From: Lachnospiraceae bacterium
Lineage (GTDB): Bacteria > Bacillota > Clostridia > Lachnospirales > Lachnospiraceae
Direction of reading: 5' to 3'
Assembly (NCBI GenBank): GCA_021202335.1
Contig: JAJQDE010000024.1
Location: forward strand, 1 to 64,000
DNA length: 64,000 nt
Position 1 is the first letter of the stretch. The number at the start of each line of letters is the position of its first letter. Shown here piece by piece: positions 15,291 through 23,527 of this stretch. The translations under genes and the position numbers were made by a program. The notes under the pieces were generated by a model, which saw only the letters and a program-made list of their open reading frames with translations, ran no database searches and was not told the DNA's origin.

Positions 15291-15334
15291 AGGGAAAGCG
15301 GATGTACCTTAATGTGCAGGAATGGAGGATTTTC

Positions 15335-16195
15335 ATGGAGCTTTGGTTTACGGAAAAGCATACGGAGAGTGTGAAGTTTTCCATACAGGTGGATAAGCAG
15401 TTGTATTCGTCGCAGTCGGAATTTCAGCGGATTGACATTTTTGACTCAAAGGAATTTGGAATATTTCTGACGCTCGACGGTTACATGATGCTGACGCAAA
15501 AGGATGAATTTATTTATCATGAAATGATGGTGCATGTGCCGATGTCTGTTCATCCGAACGTAAAAAAAGCGCTTGTGATTGGCGGCGGCGACGGCGGGAC
15601 GGTGCGTGAGCTTGTACGCTACCCGGAGATAGAGCATATAGACCTGGTGGAAATAGATGCGGAGGTCGTGAGCGCGTGCCGCAAATATCTTCGACAGACT
15701 GCGTGCGGCTTTGACGACGCTCGGGTTCATATTTACTATGAGGACGGTCTGAAATTTGTCCGCAAATTTTCAGATGAATACGATTTGATTTTAGTGGATT
15801 CAACAGACCCGTTCGGACCGGGCGAGGGTCTTTTCACAAAGGAGTTTTATGGCAATTGCTATAAGGCGCTCAAGGCGGACGGGATTATGGTAAACCAGCA
15901 TGAGAGTCCCTTTTACCCGAATGATGCGACCGCCATGCAGAGGGCGCATAAGCGGATTGTGGAGTCCTTCCCTATCAGCAGGGTGTATCAGGCGCATATA
16001 CCGACCTATCCGTCCGGGCACTGGCTTTTTGGGTTTGCCTCCAAGAAGTACCATCCGCTCGACGACTGCGATGCGGAGGGGTGGAAGAAGCGGGGGCTTC
16101 GGACGGGATATTATAACGTGCAGCTCCATAAGGGCGCGTTCGCGCTGCCTAATTACGTGGAGGAAATGCTTGAGCAGGTTGAGAAGAAACCGTAA
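15335..16195 (+). CDS. speE: Spermidine synthase (aminopropyltransferase)
   Basis: 286 residues. Rossmann methyltransferase-like fold with the decarboxylated-SAM site GGGDGGTVRE, the acidic VEID motif and the catalytic region LVDSTDPFGPGEGLFTKEFY. It transfers an aminopropyl group to putrescine. I chose the ATG at 15335 because GGAGG stands seven bases upstream; the tracked ATG at 15302 has no good site. It acts with SpeD, three genes upstream of the second spermidine route. Substrate could also be another diamine or triamine. Confidence 0.93.
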   Translation: MELWFTEKHTESVKFSIQVDKQLYSSQSEFQRIDIFDSKEFGIFLTLDGYMMLTQKDEFIYHEMMVHVPMSVHPNVKKALVIGGGDGGTVRELVRYPEIEHIDLVEIDAEVVSACRKYLRQTACGFDDARVHIYYEDGLKFVRKFSDEYDLILVDSTDPFGPGEGLFTKEFYGNCYKALKADGIMVNQHESPFYPNDATAMQRAHKRIVESFPISRVYQAHIPTYPSGHWLFGFASKKYHPLDDCDAEGWKKRGLRTGYYNVQLHKGAFALPNYVEEMLEQVEKKP

Positions 16196-16223
16196 AAATT
16201 CCGGCGAATGGAGAAATACAGAC

Positions 16224-17084
16224 ATGGAAAAAAACATTGAAACCTTTTTGGGCTGTGACAAGGAATTTGACGAGGCGAGAATAGTCATTTTCGGCGCGCC
16301 GTTTGACTCGACAACCTCATATCGCCCCGGGGCGCGCTTTGCTGGCAGGACGATGCGCGCGGAGTCTTACGGTCTGGAAACCTACAGCCCGTATCAGGAT
16401 TTGGATTTGGAGGACGCGGCGGTTTTTGACGGCGGAGAGCTGGAGCTGTGCTTTGGCGATGCGGCTAAGGCTTTGGACGACATTACGGCGTTTACGCGGA
16501 GAATATTGGACAGCGGAAAGCTTCCGGTTATGATTGGCGGTGAGCATCTTGTAACGCTTGGGGCTGTCCGCGCCGTGGCGCAGCGCTACCCTGATCTGCA
16601 CGTTATTCATTTTGACGCGCATGCCGATCTGCGCGACGATTACCTTGGCGCAAGGCTTTCCCATGCCACGGTTCTGCGCAGAGTGTGGGAGCTTGTCGGC
16701 GACGCGAGGATTTATCAGTTCGGTATTCGCAGTGGAGAGCGCGCGGAATTTGAATGGGGAAGTACGCATGTGTCCACGCATAAATTTGACTTTGCGGGCT
16801 TGGAGGAGCTTGTGGAGCGGTTACGGGGAAAGCCCGTGTATTTTACGCTGGATTTGGATGTGCTCGACCCGTCGTGCTTTCAGGGAACGGGAACGCCGGA
16901 GGCGGGCGGTGTGAGCTTTACGCAGCTGCTTGACGCGATTTTGAAGGTGGGAGAGCTGCGGATTGTGGGGTGCGACGTAAACGAGCTTTCGCCGATGCTT
17001 GACACAAGCGGGGCGTCTACGGAGGTGGCGCTGAAGGTGCTTAGAGAGCTTTTGCTCAAGCTTGAGGAGCGGTATATCAGATAA
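16224..17084 (+). CDS. speB: Agmatinase (ureohydrolase family)
   Basis: 286 residues with the di-manganese ureohydrolase signatures GGEH, HFDAHADLRDD and LDLDVLDPS. It hydrolyses agmatine to putrescine and urea. The tracked ORF starts far upstream inside speE in another frame; the true start is the ATG at 16224 with a GGAG upstream. It sits 28 bases after speE and 16 bases before the next gene, so it is co-transcribed. Together with the decarboxylase it completes arginine to putrescine. Confidence 0.93.
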   Translation: MEKNIETFLGCDKEFDEARIVIFGAPFDSTTSYRPGARFAGRTMRAESYGLETYSPYQDLDLEDAAVFDGGELELCFGDAAKALDDITAFTRRILDSGKLPVMIGGEHLVTLGAVRAVAQRYPDLHVIHFDAHADLRDDYLGARLSHATVLRRVWELVGDARIYQFGIRSGERAEFEWGSTHVSTHKFDFAGLEELVERLRGKPVYFTLDLDVLDPSCFQGTGTPEAGGVSFTQLLDAILKVGELRIVGCDVNELSPMLDTSGASTEVALKVLRELLLKLEERYIR

Positions 17085-17100
17085 GAAAGGAGTCAGGAAA

Positions 17101-18357
17101 ATGGGAAGAGTTTTAATCATCGGCTGCGGCGGCGTGGCAAGCGTGGCAATCCACAAATGCTGCCAAAACAGTGAGGTATTTGAGGAGATTATAATTGCGA
17201 GCCGCACAAAGGCGAAATGCGACGCGCTTAAGGAAAAGCTGGGAGACGGAAGGACAAAAATCGAGACGGTGCAGGTGGACGCTGACCAAAAGGAGCAGGT
17301 TGTGGCGCTGATTAAAAGCTGCAGACCCGACCTTGTGATGAATATTGCACTGCCTTATCAGGATTTGGCGATTATGGAGGCATGCCTTGAGTGCAGGGTT
17401 AATTATATGGACACGGCAAATTATGAGCCTGAAAACACTGACGATCCTGAGTGGCGGGCTGTCTATGAAAAGCGCTGCCGGGACGAGGGCTTTTCCGCGT
17501 ATTTTGATTATTCATGGCAGTGGGCTTATCGGAAAAAATTTGAGGAGGCAGGCATTACCGCGCTTTTAGGCTCCGGCTTTGACCCGGGAGTGACGCAGGC
17601 ATATTGCGCCTATGCGTTAAAGCATGAGTTTGACGAGATTGACACGATTGACATTCTTGACTGCAACGGCGGCGACCACGGCTATGCGTTTGCCACTAAT
17701 TTTAATCCGGAGATTAATCTTCGTGAGGTATCGGCTCCCGGAAGCTATTGGGAAAACGGCCGCTGGGTGGAGGTGCCGCCCATGAGCATCAAAAGGGAGT
17801 ACGAGTTTGCGCAGGTGGGCAAAAAGGACATGTATCTGCTCCACCACGAGGAGATAGAGTCGCTTGCAAAAAACATTCCGGGAGTGAAGAGAATCCGCTT
17901 TTTTATGACCTTTGGACAGAGCTACCTCGACCATATGCGCTGCCTGGAGGACGTGGGGATGCTGTCAACCACGCCGGTTTCCTTTGAGGGAAGGGATATT
18001 GTGCCTATTCAGTTTTTAAAGGCGCTGCTGCCTGACCCGGCAAGCTTAGGACCGCGCACTAAGGGAAAGACCAACATCGGCTGTATTTTCACGGGAAGGA
18101 AGGACGGCAGGGAGAAGAAATATTATCTCTATAATGTGTGCGACCATCAGGAATGTTACAGGGAGGTAGGCTCACAGGCAATTTCCTATACTACGGGTGT
18201 GCCGGCGATGGTGGGGGCGATGATGCTGCTTACGGGCAAGTGGAATAAGCCGGGCGTGTATACGGTGGAAGAGTTTGACCCCGACCCGTATATGGAGGCG
18301 CTGAACAAATGGGGGCTTCCGTGGCAGGAAAGCCGGGAGCCTGTGCTTGTAGAATAA
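17101..18357 (+). CDS. Carboxynorspermidine/carboxyspermidine dehydrogenase (Lys1-like)
   Basis: 418 residues of the saccharopine-dehydrogenase-like family. The N-terminal NAD(P)-binding motif is GCGGVASVAIHKC, and the C-terminal catalytic domain contains LLGSGFDPGVTQAY. In polyamine operons this enzyme condenses putrescine (or diaminopropane) with aspartate semialdehyde and reduces the product to carboxyspermidine (or carboxynorspermidine). The adjacent nspC gene is the expected partner. ATG at 17101 with AAAGGAG upstream. Substrate preference cannot be read from sequence. Confidence 0.9.
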   Translation: MGRVLIIGCGGVASVAIHKCCQNSEVFEEIIIASRTKAKCDALKEKLGDGRTKIETVQVDADQKEQVVALIKSCRPDLVMNIALPYQDLAIMEACLECRVNYMDTANYEPENTDDPEWRAVYEKRCRDEGFSAYFDYSWQWAYRKKFEEAGITALLGSGFDPGVTQAYCAYALKHEFDEIDTIDILDCNGGDHGYAFATNFNPEINLREVSAPGSYWENGRWVEVPPMSIKREYEFAQVGKKDMYLLHHEEIESLAKNIPGVKRIRFFMTFGQSYLDHMRCLEDVGMLSTTPVSFEGRDIVPIQFLKALLPDPASLGPRTKGKTNIGCIFTGRKDGREKKYYLYNVCDHQECYREVGSQAISYTTGVPAMVGAMMLLTGKWNKPGVYTVEEFDPDPYMEALNKWGLPWQESREPVLVE

Positions 18358-18370
18358 GAGGGAGAGAGCA

Positions 18371-19567
18371 TTGCAGCATAATTTTGATACAATCGTCCGC
18401 GACGGGCTTCAAAATCAAACGGCAACACCGTGTTATATAGTGAGCGAGTCGCTTTTGAAAAAAAATTTAGAGCTGCTGCGCCGAGTCAGCGATGCGTCGG
18501 GGTGTAAAATTCTTTTGGCGCAGAAGGCATTTTCAATGTATTCCTTTTATCCGCTGATTGGAGCATATCTCGATGGAGTGACGGCGAGCGGGCTTTACGA
18601 GGCAAGGCTTGGATATGAGGAGCTTTGCGCGGGCGCGGTTACGGATATCACGGGAGTGCAAAAAAGGTGTGAGAACCATGTCTTTTCGCCCGCATATCCG
18701 GAGGCGCATATGGAGGAGCTTTTGCAAATCTGCGACCACATTGTTTTTAATTCCTTTGCACAGTGGCGAAAATACCGGGACAGGGCTTTGGCGGCGGGAA
18801 AGGAATGTGGTATACGGATTAACCCGGAATGTTCGACGCAGGAGCACGCAATTTATGACCCGTGCGCGCCCGGCTCGCGGCTGGGCGTTACTGCGGCAGA
18901 TTTTGAGGAGGATGCGCTTGAGGGAATTTCAGGGCTTCATTTTCATTGTCTGTGCGAGCAGGACGCGGACGCGCTGGAGCAGACTGTGGAGGCGGTGGAG
19001 CGGAGGTTCGGCAAATATTTATATAAGATGAAATGGCTGAACTTCGGGGGCGGACACCATATTACAAGAGAGGGCTATGACGTTGACAGGCTGATAAGGC
19101 TTATCAGGCGAATCCGGGAGAAATATGATTTGACGGTCTATTTGGAGCCGGGGGAAGCAGTTGCGCTGAATGCGGGCTTTTTGGTGACAGAGGTGCTTGA
19201 GCTTGTGCAAAACGGCACTGTAACGAATGTAATCCTGGACACATCCGCGGCATGTCATATGCCGGATGTCCTTGAAATGCCCTACCGCCCGCCTCTTTAC
19301 GGGAGCGGTGAAGCCGGGGAAAAGCCGTACACGTACAGGCTTGGAGGCCCTACCTGCCTTGCGGGCGACATTATCGGGGATTATTCCTTTGACCATGAGC
19401 TTAAGCCGGGAGAGAGGCTTGTTTTTGGTGATATGGCGATTTATTCAATGGTAAAAAACAATACCTTTAACGGGATGCCTCTGCCGGATATTGCCGCGCT
19501 TGACGAGAGCGGGGCGCTTAAGACGGTAAAGCACTTTGGGTATGAGGATTTTAAGGGCAGGCTATAG
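18371..19567 (+). CDS. nspC: Carboxynorspermidine/carboxyspermidine decarboxylase
   Basis: 398 residues of the alanine-racemase-fold PLP decarboxylases. The N-terminal TPCYIVSESLL, the PLP lysine region LLAQKAF, the glycine-rich phosphate site NFGGGHHI and the C-terminal GPTCLAGD are all typical of NspC. It decarboxylates carboxyspermidine to spermidine, finishing the second route. Starts with TTG behind GAGGGAGAG, 13 bases after the dehydrogenase. It is the last gene of the operon; no clear terminator follows before the flagellin promoter. Confidence 0.92.
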   Translation: MQHNFDTIVRDGLQNQTATPCYIVSESLLKKNLELLRRVSDASGCKILLAQKAFSMYSFYPLIGAYLDGVTASGLYEARLGYEELCAGAVTDITGVQKRCENHVFSPAYPEAHMEELLQICDHIVFNSFAQWRKYRDRALAAGKECGIRINPECSTQEHAIYDPCAPGSRLGVTAADFEEDALEGISGLHFHCLCEQDADALEQTVEAVERRFGKYLYKMKWLNFGGGHHITREGYDVDRLIRLIRRIREKYDLTVYLEPGEAVALNAGFLVTEVLELVQNGTVTNVILDTSAACHMPDVLEMPYRPPLYGSGEAGEKPYTYRLGGPTCLAGDIIGDYSFDHELKPGERLVFGDMAIYSMVKNNTFNGMPLPDIAALDESGALKTVKHFGYEDFKGRL

Positions 19568-19598
19568 AAAAATGTTTTCAGAAAAATGTTTTCAGAAA
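19568..19598 (+). repeat. Short tandem repeat
   Basis: AAAAATGTTTTCAG occurs twice with a 14-base period in the gap between nspC and the flagellin promoter. Confidence 0.6.
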
Positions 19599-19607
19599 TT
19601 TTTTTCT

Positions 19608-19636
19608 TGCTAAACACGTTGGGAATATTGTATTAT
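19608..19636 (+). promoter_or_regulatory. Likely promoter of the flagellin-like gene
   Basis: TTGCTA (19608-19613), 17 bases, TATTAT (19631-19636) fits sigma-A. A TAAA at 19611 could belong to a sigma-D promoter, but the expected CCGATAT is not there. Confidence 0.5.
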
Positions 19637-19683
19637 GTAATTAGAAAAGTGTCAATTTCAGATTTGCAGAAGGGAGTGATTGC

Positions 19684-20439
19684 ATGAGCACGATTACCAA
19701 AATTAATTCCGTGACAGGCTATGGACAGATAGCGAGCGGAAAGAAAGTGAACAAGGCTTCGGATAACGCGGCGTCTATGGCGATTGCCAACAAGCTGAAG
19801 GCAAATGCAAACGCCACGAAGGTGGCGGCGAAAAATACCCGTGAGGGAATTAATGCCACGAAGATATCCGATGGCGCGTATGACAGCATTTTGGACAGAC
19901 TGCAAAGCATCAAGTCGCTTGCGGTTAAGGCGGCAAACGGCACAAACAGCTCATCGGATAAGCAGGCTTTGCAGGATCAGATTAATCAGCAGCTTGCGGG
20001 GATTGATGAGTCCGCGAAGAATACGATTTACAATCAGACAAAGCTTATGGACGGAAGCTATGCGACGATGGAAATTGCAAGCAATCCTACGGGGCAGGGA
20101 AGCGAAATCAAGCTTGAGAGCGCAAGGCTTGACGCGCTTGGCTTATCAGGCTTCAGCGTGACCGGCGACAGTATTGATATGGATGCGATTGACAGGGCGA
20201 TTGAGCAGGTGAGCGCTGACAGAAGCGTGGTGGGCGCAAACGCAAACGGGCTTGCCGCAAGAGAGCGTGCAAATCAGGTCGCTTATGAGAACATGACGGC
20301 AGCGCAAAGCCGCATAGAGGATTTGGATGTGGGCGAGGCAGTCACGGATCTGCGCCGCGACGAAGCAGTTCAGAGCGCTCAGATTGCAATGTTTAAGAAG
20401 GAGCGCGAGCAGGAGGCAATGATAACAAAGCTTCTGTGA
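19684..20439 (+). CDS. Short flagellin-like protein lacking the first D0 segment
   Basis: 251 residues. The N-terminal part (IASGKKVNKASDNAASMAIANKLK, interpreted in short pieces, then LAVKAANGT) and the C-terminal part (NMTAAQSRIEDLDV) are the two conserved flagellin regions, with almost no central variable domain. Compared with ordinary flagellins the first 25-30 residues, which form the D0 helix, are missing. The C-terminus (FKKEREQEAMITKLL) is unusually charged. It is a single-gene unit with its own promoter and terminator, and is not near a flagellin operon. It may be a minor filament component or an export-competent relative; polymerisation is uncertain. Confidence 0.8.
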   Translation: MSTITKINSVTGYGQIASGKKVNKASDNAASMAIANKLKANANATKVAAKNTREGINATKISDGAYDSILDRLQSIKSLAVKAANGTNSSSDKQALQDQINQQLAGIDESAKNTIYNQTKLMDGSYATMEIASNPTGQGSEIKLESARLDALGLSGFSVTGDSIDMDAIDRAIEQVSADRSVVGANANGLAARERANQVAYENMTAAQSRIEDLDVGEAVTDLRRDEAVQSAQIAMFKKEREQEAMITKLL

Positions 20440-20486
20440 TGGCTTGCAGACCTGCGTTATAATGCTTATATAGTATATAATAATAG

Positions 20487-20525
20487 CGCCTGCCGGGGAA
20501 ATGAAGCTTCGGCAGGCGTTATTTT
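20487..20525 (+). terminator. Intrinsic terminator after the flagellin-like gene
   Basis: CGCCTGCCG (20487-20495) pairs with CGGCAGGCG (20510-20518), followed by TTATTTT. Confidence 0.85.
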
Positions 20526-20604
20526 CGGACGGCTAAGGGCTTCCGTGCGGTTCCTGCGATATTAGAGTAAATTTAATGCTGATTAACCGGAGGTAACGAA
20601 CATA

Positions 20605-21261
20605 ATGATAAGAAACAAAGCTTTTGGGCGGAGATTTGTTATATATATTCTCGGCTTTTTTATAATGACTATGGGTATATCGCTTTCAGTAAAATCCAAT
20701 CTGGGAGTATCTCCCGTAAGCTCAATTCCGTATACGATTACCTGTGTATTCGGGATTGAAATGGGAAATGCCACTATTTTATTTCATGTTTTTCTTGTGC
20801 TTCGGCAGATAATACTGTTACGAAAGGATTTTAAACCGGTAAATTTATTGCAGATTGTTGTGGGTATCGTGTTTGGCAAATTTACAACCTTATGCAATTA
20901 TTTGGCAAATATGCTGCCGCCTGTTGACAATATGGGGCTTCGGATAATATTGATGCTTATCAGCACAATTCTGATAGCCGTGGGAATTTTCTTTTATCTG
21001 CCCGCCGATATTATGCCGCTTGCCGGAGAGGGAGCTATGCAGGCGGTTTCACGGATAACGAAAATAGAGTTCCCGAAAGTAAAAATAGGGTTTGATGTGA
21101 GTATGGTACTGATTTCTCTGATAGTGTGCCTGATTGCCCTTCACGGATTGGGAAGCGTTGGTATAGGAACGGTTATAGCATCGTTTTTGGTAGGATTTAA
21201 TTTGGGAAAGCTGACAAAAAAATTCGGAGCGTGGAGAGATAAATTGTTGCGTGTAAGCTGA
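20605..21261 (+). CDS. YczE/YitT-like multi-pass membrane protein (DUF6198-type)
   Basis: 218 residues with about five to six hydrophobic segments. The first (YILGFFIMTMGISLSVKSNLG) followed by GVSPVSSIPYT is characteristic of the YczE/YyaS group of membrane proteins of unknown function. The GGAGG lies ten bases before the ATG. It stands alone between the flagellin terminator and the TetR promoter. The neighbouring TetR regulator could control it only if it acted backwards, so a link is not supported. Confidence 0.75.
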   Translation: MIRNKAFGRRFVIYILGFFIMTMGISLSVKSNLGVSPVSSIPYTITCVFGIEMGNATILFHVFLVLRQIILLRKDFKPVNLLQIVVGIVFGKFTTLCNYLANMLPPVDNMGLRIILMLISTILIAVGIFFYLPADIMPLAGEGAMQAVSRITKIEFPKVKIGFDVSMVLISLIVCLIALHGLGSVGIGTVIASFLVGFNLGKLTKKFGAWRDKLLRVS

Positions 21262-21289
21262 TATGTATTATAGTGAAAATTTTATAAAA

Positions 21290-21332
21290 TTGAATGAAAT
21301 TCATTGAATTATATTCAACATTGTGGTATAAT
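21290..21332 (+). promoter_or_regulatory. Promoter and palindromic operator of the tetR-AKR operon
   Basis: TTGAAT (21304-21309), 17 bases, TATAAT (21327-21332). A 29-bp near-perfect palindrome (21290-21318) with outer half-sites TTGAAT / ATTCAA and inner AATTCA / TGAATT covers the -35 box and spacer, where a TetR dimer would block transcription. Confidence 0.8.
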
Positions 21333-21362
21333 GAAAGCAGCTTAAGAGAAATGAGGGAAAGC

Positions 21363-21968
21363 ATGACAAACCGACAAATCCGTGCTGTGGAAACAAAGAA
21401 GAAAATCATGGAGGCGGCGAAGGCACTGATTTCCGCAAATGGCTTTGAAAACATATCCATAGACGATATTGCCAAGGAAGCAGGCGTTTCCACGGGTTCC
21501 TTCTACACATACTTCAAAAGGAAGGAAGATGTGGTGGAGGAATTAAACCGTACAGATTTCTGCCGTTTGGCGGAAATTGTGAATGAGATGGAGGATAAAG
21601 ACATTTTGGAACGGCTGCGCTGCTATTGCAGAGGTTTTCTTGGAGGCATTGAGGAAACGGGAATTGAAATATGCAGGCAGTGGACGAAAAACAACCTTTC
21701 TCCCACCAGTATGCTGCTGAACGGAGAGGAAACGACCAAGTACAGCTACGACTACCGTGCCATGCAGTCGGTTTTGAGCGAGGGCGTAAGGCGCGGGGAA
21801 TTAAAGGGCGATTTGCCGATTGATGACCTTGCGCTGTTTTTTAACGCTGAGCTTTACGGGCTGATGATTGCGTGGTGCATGACGGATGGTGGCGTAAAGG
21901 GAACGGACAAGACAGATGCCTTTTGCGACACGGTAATCAAGGCGGCTTTAGAGCCGTACAGAAAATGA
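21363..21968 (+). CDS. TetR/AcrR family transcriptional regulator
   Basis: 201 residues. The N-terminal helix-turn-helix (ISIDDIAKEAGVSTGSFYTYF, read in part) is a textbook TetR DNA-binding domain; the C-terminal ligand domain is unassigned. I chose the ATG at 21363 with GAGGGAAA upstream; the tracked start at 21294 would lie inside the operator. It probably represses itself and the aldo/keto reductase 22 bases downstream by binding the palindrome over its promoter. The inducer is unknown. Confidence 0.92.
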   Translation: MTNRQIRAVETKKKIMEAAKALISANGFENISIDDIAKEAGVSTGSFYTYFKRKEDVVEELNRTDFCRLAEIVNEMEDKDILERLRCYCRGFLGGIEETGIEICRQWTKNNLSPTSMLLNGEETTKYSYDYRAMQSVLSEGVRRGELKGDLPIDDLALFFNAELYGLMIAWCMTDGGVKGTDKTDAFCDTVIKAALEPYRK

Positions 21969-21990
21969 AAAATTGGAATGGAGGATTAAA

Positions 21991-22833
21991 ATGGAATATG
22001 TAACAATGAATAATGGCGGTAAATGCCCGATAATCGGCATCGGGACTTATACTATTGCTCCGGCTGACGCCCAAAACAGCGTAAGGGAGGCACTCAAAAT
22101 GGGCTATGAGTGTATTGATACGGCAAATGCCTACGTCAATGAGAGAGCGGTCGGGCGCGGGATAAAGGAGAGCGGAGTTCCACGGGAAAGGATTTTTCTT
22201 TCCACCAAGCTTTGGGCGAGCGAATATGAAAACGAAAATGCAGTCGATGAAACATTAGAGCGGCTTGGCGTGGATTATGTGGATTTGCTGTACATCCATC
22301 AGCCTGCCGGGAACTGGCTTGCAGGGTACAGACAGCTTGAAAAAGCATATCGCGACGGCAAGGCAAAGGCGATTGGCATTTCCAATTTTGAGGGAAAATA
22401 TCTTGCGGAGCTTGAAACGAAATGGGAGATTGTCCCTCAGTTTATACAGGTGGAGGCGCATCCGTATTTTACACAGGAGGAGCTTCGAAAGGAACTGGAA
22501 CAATATAATATCAAACTGATGTCGTGGTATCCTTTGGGACACGGTGACAAGCTGCTGGTTGCCGAGCCGGTATTTGCAAAGCTTGGGAAGAAATACGGAA
22601 AATCTCCGGCGCAGGTTATTCTCCGCTGGCACACGCAGATGGGCTTTGTGGTGATTCCGGGCAGTAAAAATGCAGAGCATATTCGGGATAATCTTGATAT
22701 CCTTGATTTTAAGCTGACGGATGAGGATATGGCGGAAATCGAAAAGCTGAATTATGGCACTCGCTATTACAACCGTACAGACGAGGCGCTTGCGGGATTT
22801 GCGGCATGGCAGCCGGAGTATGAGAAGGAGTAG
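21991..22833 (+). CDS. Aldo/keto reductase
   Basis: 280 residues with the AKR signatures IGIGTYTI, DTANAYVNE (catalytic Asp/Tyr), LDTLLYIHQP-like segment VDLLYIHQP (catalytic His), GISNF and the NADPH-binding IPGSKNAEHI. It reduces aldehydes or ketones with NADPH; the substrate is unknown. ATG at 21991 behind GGAGG. It follows tetR by 22 bases and is presumably induced when the regulator is released. Confidence 0.92.
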   Translation: MEYVTMNNGGKCPIIGIGTYTIAPADAQNSVREALKMGYECIDTANAYVNERAVGRGIKESGVPRERIFLSTKLWASEYENENAVDETLERLGVDYVDLLYIHQPAGNWLAGYRQLEKAYRDGKAKAIGISNFEGKYLAELETKWEIVPQFIQVEAHPYFTQEELRKELEQYNIKLMSWYPLGHGDKLLVAEPVFAKLGKKYGKSPAQVILRWHTQMGFVVIPGSKNAEHIRDNLDILDFKLTDEDMAEIEKLNYGTRYYNRTDEALAGFAAWQPEYEKE

Positions 22834-22953
22834 GAGGAAGCATTTTGGATAATTAAGAACTTTACTATTATATATAGAATTGACGAACAGAGCAGAAGTG
22901 TAATTGTTGTTACGGTAAGGTATACGCCGAGTAGCTTTTAGCGTAAATTACAG

Positions 22954-22982
22954 TTGATTTCAGCGAGAAACTTGCATATAAT
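22954..22982 (+). promoter_or_regulatory. Promoter of the AbrB-type antitoxin remnant
   Basis: TTGATT (22954-22959), 17 bases, TATAAT (22977-22982). An inverted repeat AGTAGG / CCTACT follows at 22986-23010, at the expected transcription start. This is a likely autoregulatory operator. Confidence 0.7.
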
Positions 22983-23026
22983 AAAAGTAGGGAAATCCTA
23001 CTTTCCTACTTAAGGAGGCGCGGACT

Positions 23027-23217
23027 ATGGATGCAATTTTAGTAAACGATGCAAGAGTGATGTCTAAAGGACAGGTTACGATACCAAAGAATATCCGTGC
23101 TGTTTTGGGAGTTTCAGCAGGAGACAGGGTGAGGCTGAAAAAATAGGGATAATGTCTGAAGAAGATGTTGCAGAGTGGATTACGCAATCACGCCGAGAGG
23201 AAAATGAAAATTGTTAA
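23027..23217 (+). pseudogene. AbrB/MazE-type antitoxin with internal deletion
   Basis: From the ATG at 23027 (GGAGG upstream) the frame encodes MSKGQVTIPKNIRAVLGVS and GDRVRLKK, the swapped-hairpin AbrB DNA-binding domain, then stops at 23146. A different frame, overlapping the end of the first from about 23131, reads EAEKIGIMSEEDVAEWI to a stop at 23217, which is the usual C-terminal tail of these antitoxins. The stretch between the domain and the tail is deleted and the join is out of frame. The 39-residue product could still bind DNA. No toxin gene follows. Confidence 0.7.
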
Positions 23218-23266
23218 AAGCCTTTATGATAAAGATAGCGACTCATCATAAAGGCTTTACTTTTTT
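23217..23266 (+). terminator. Intrinsic terminator after the antitoxin remnant
   Basis: 14-bp perfect stem AAAGCCTTTATGAT / ATCATAAAGGCTTT with a 14-base loop, followed by ACTTTTTT. Confidence 0.9.
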
Positions 23267-23430
23267 GCAGTCTCACACGCAATGGACAAATTGCGCGCTT
23301 TGTAGTAGTATAGGAATTATATTCTATATTATGAGAACCTGCTGGCGCAGAACCTCATAATCGTATACTATAAAACAGACGCGCAGCTTGTTCTTTTTTT
23401 GCGCTGATTTATACATTTGTGGAGGAAAAT
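23267..23430. other. Intergenic region before uvrB with inverted repeats
   Basis: No gene is visible. TTATGAG (23329-23335) pairs with CTCATAA (23354-23360), and GCGCA pairs with TGCGC around a T-rich loop (23380-23405). I see no LexA-type box (GAAC-N4-GTTC) and no promoter I would trust. Confidence 0.5.
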
Positions 23431-23527
23431 AAAACCAACAAGTTGGTTTGCAAATATTGTGCTTACGCAAAATGAGCGTAGCTCATTATGAATTTGCAGG
23501 CTTGAGTAAGAATGGAGGCTTCATAAA
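23431..23527 (+). repeat. Palindromic pre-start element (copy 2) upstream of uvrB
   Basis: AAACCAAC-aa-GTTGGTTT (23432-23449) as in copy 1. An outer GCAAAT / ATTTGC stem (23450-23497) encloses TACGC / GCGTA, and the tail GGCTTGAGTAAGAATGGAGG runs up to the uvrB start. Confidence 0.7.

Noticed and set aside
15900-16223. N-terminal 108 residues of the tracked ORF 15900-17084
   Set aside because: An out-of-frame reading of speE; the agmatinase family begins at the ATG at 16224 with a ribosome binding site.
23269-23430. LexA/SOS box upstream of uvrB
   Set aside because: I looked for GAAC-N4-GTTC and CGAAC-type motifs and found only GAACC half-sites without the second half.
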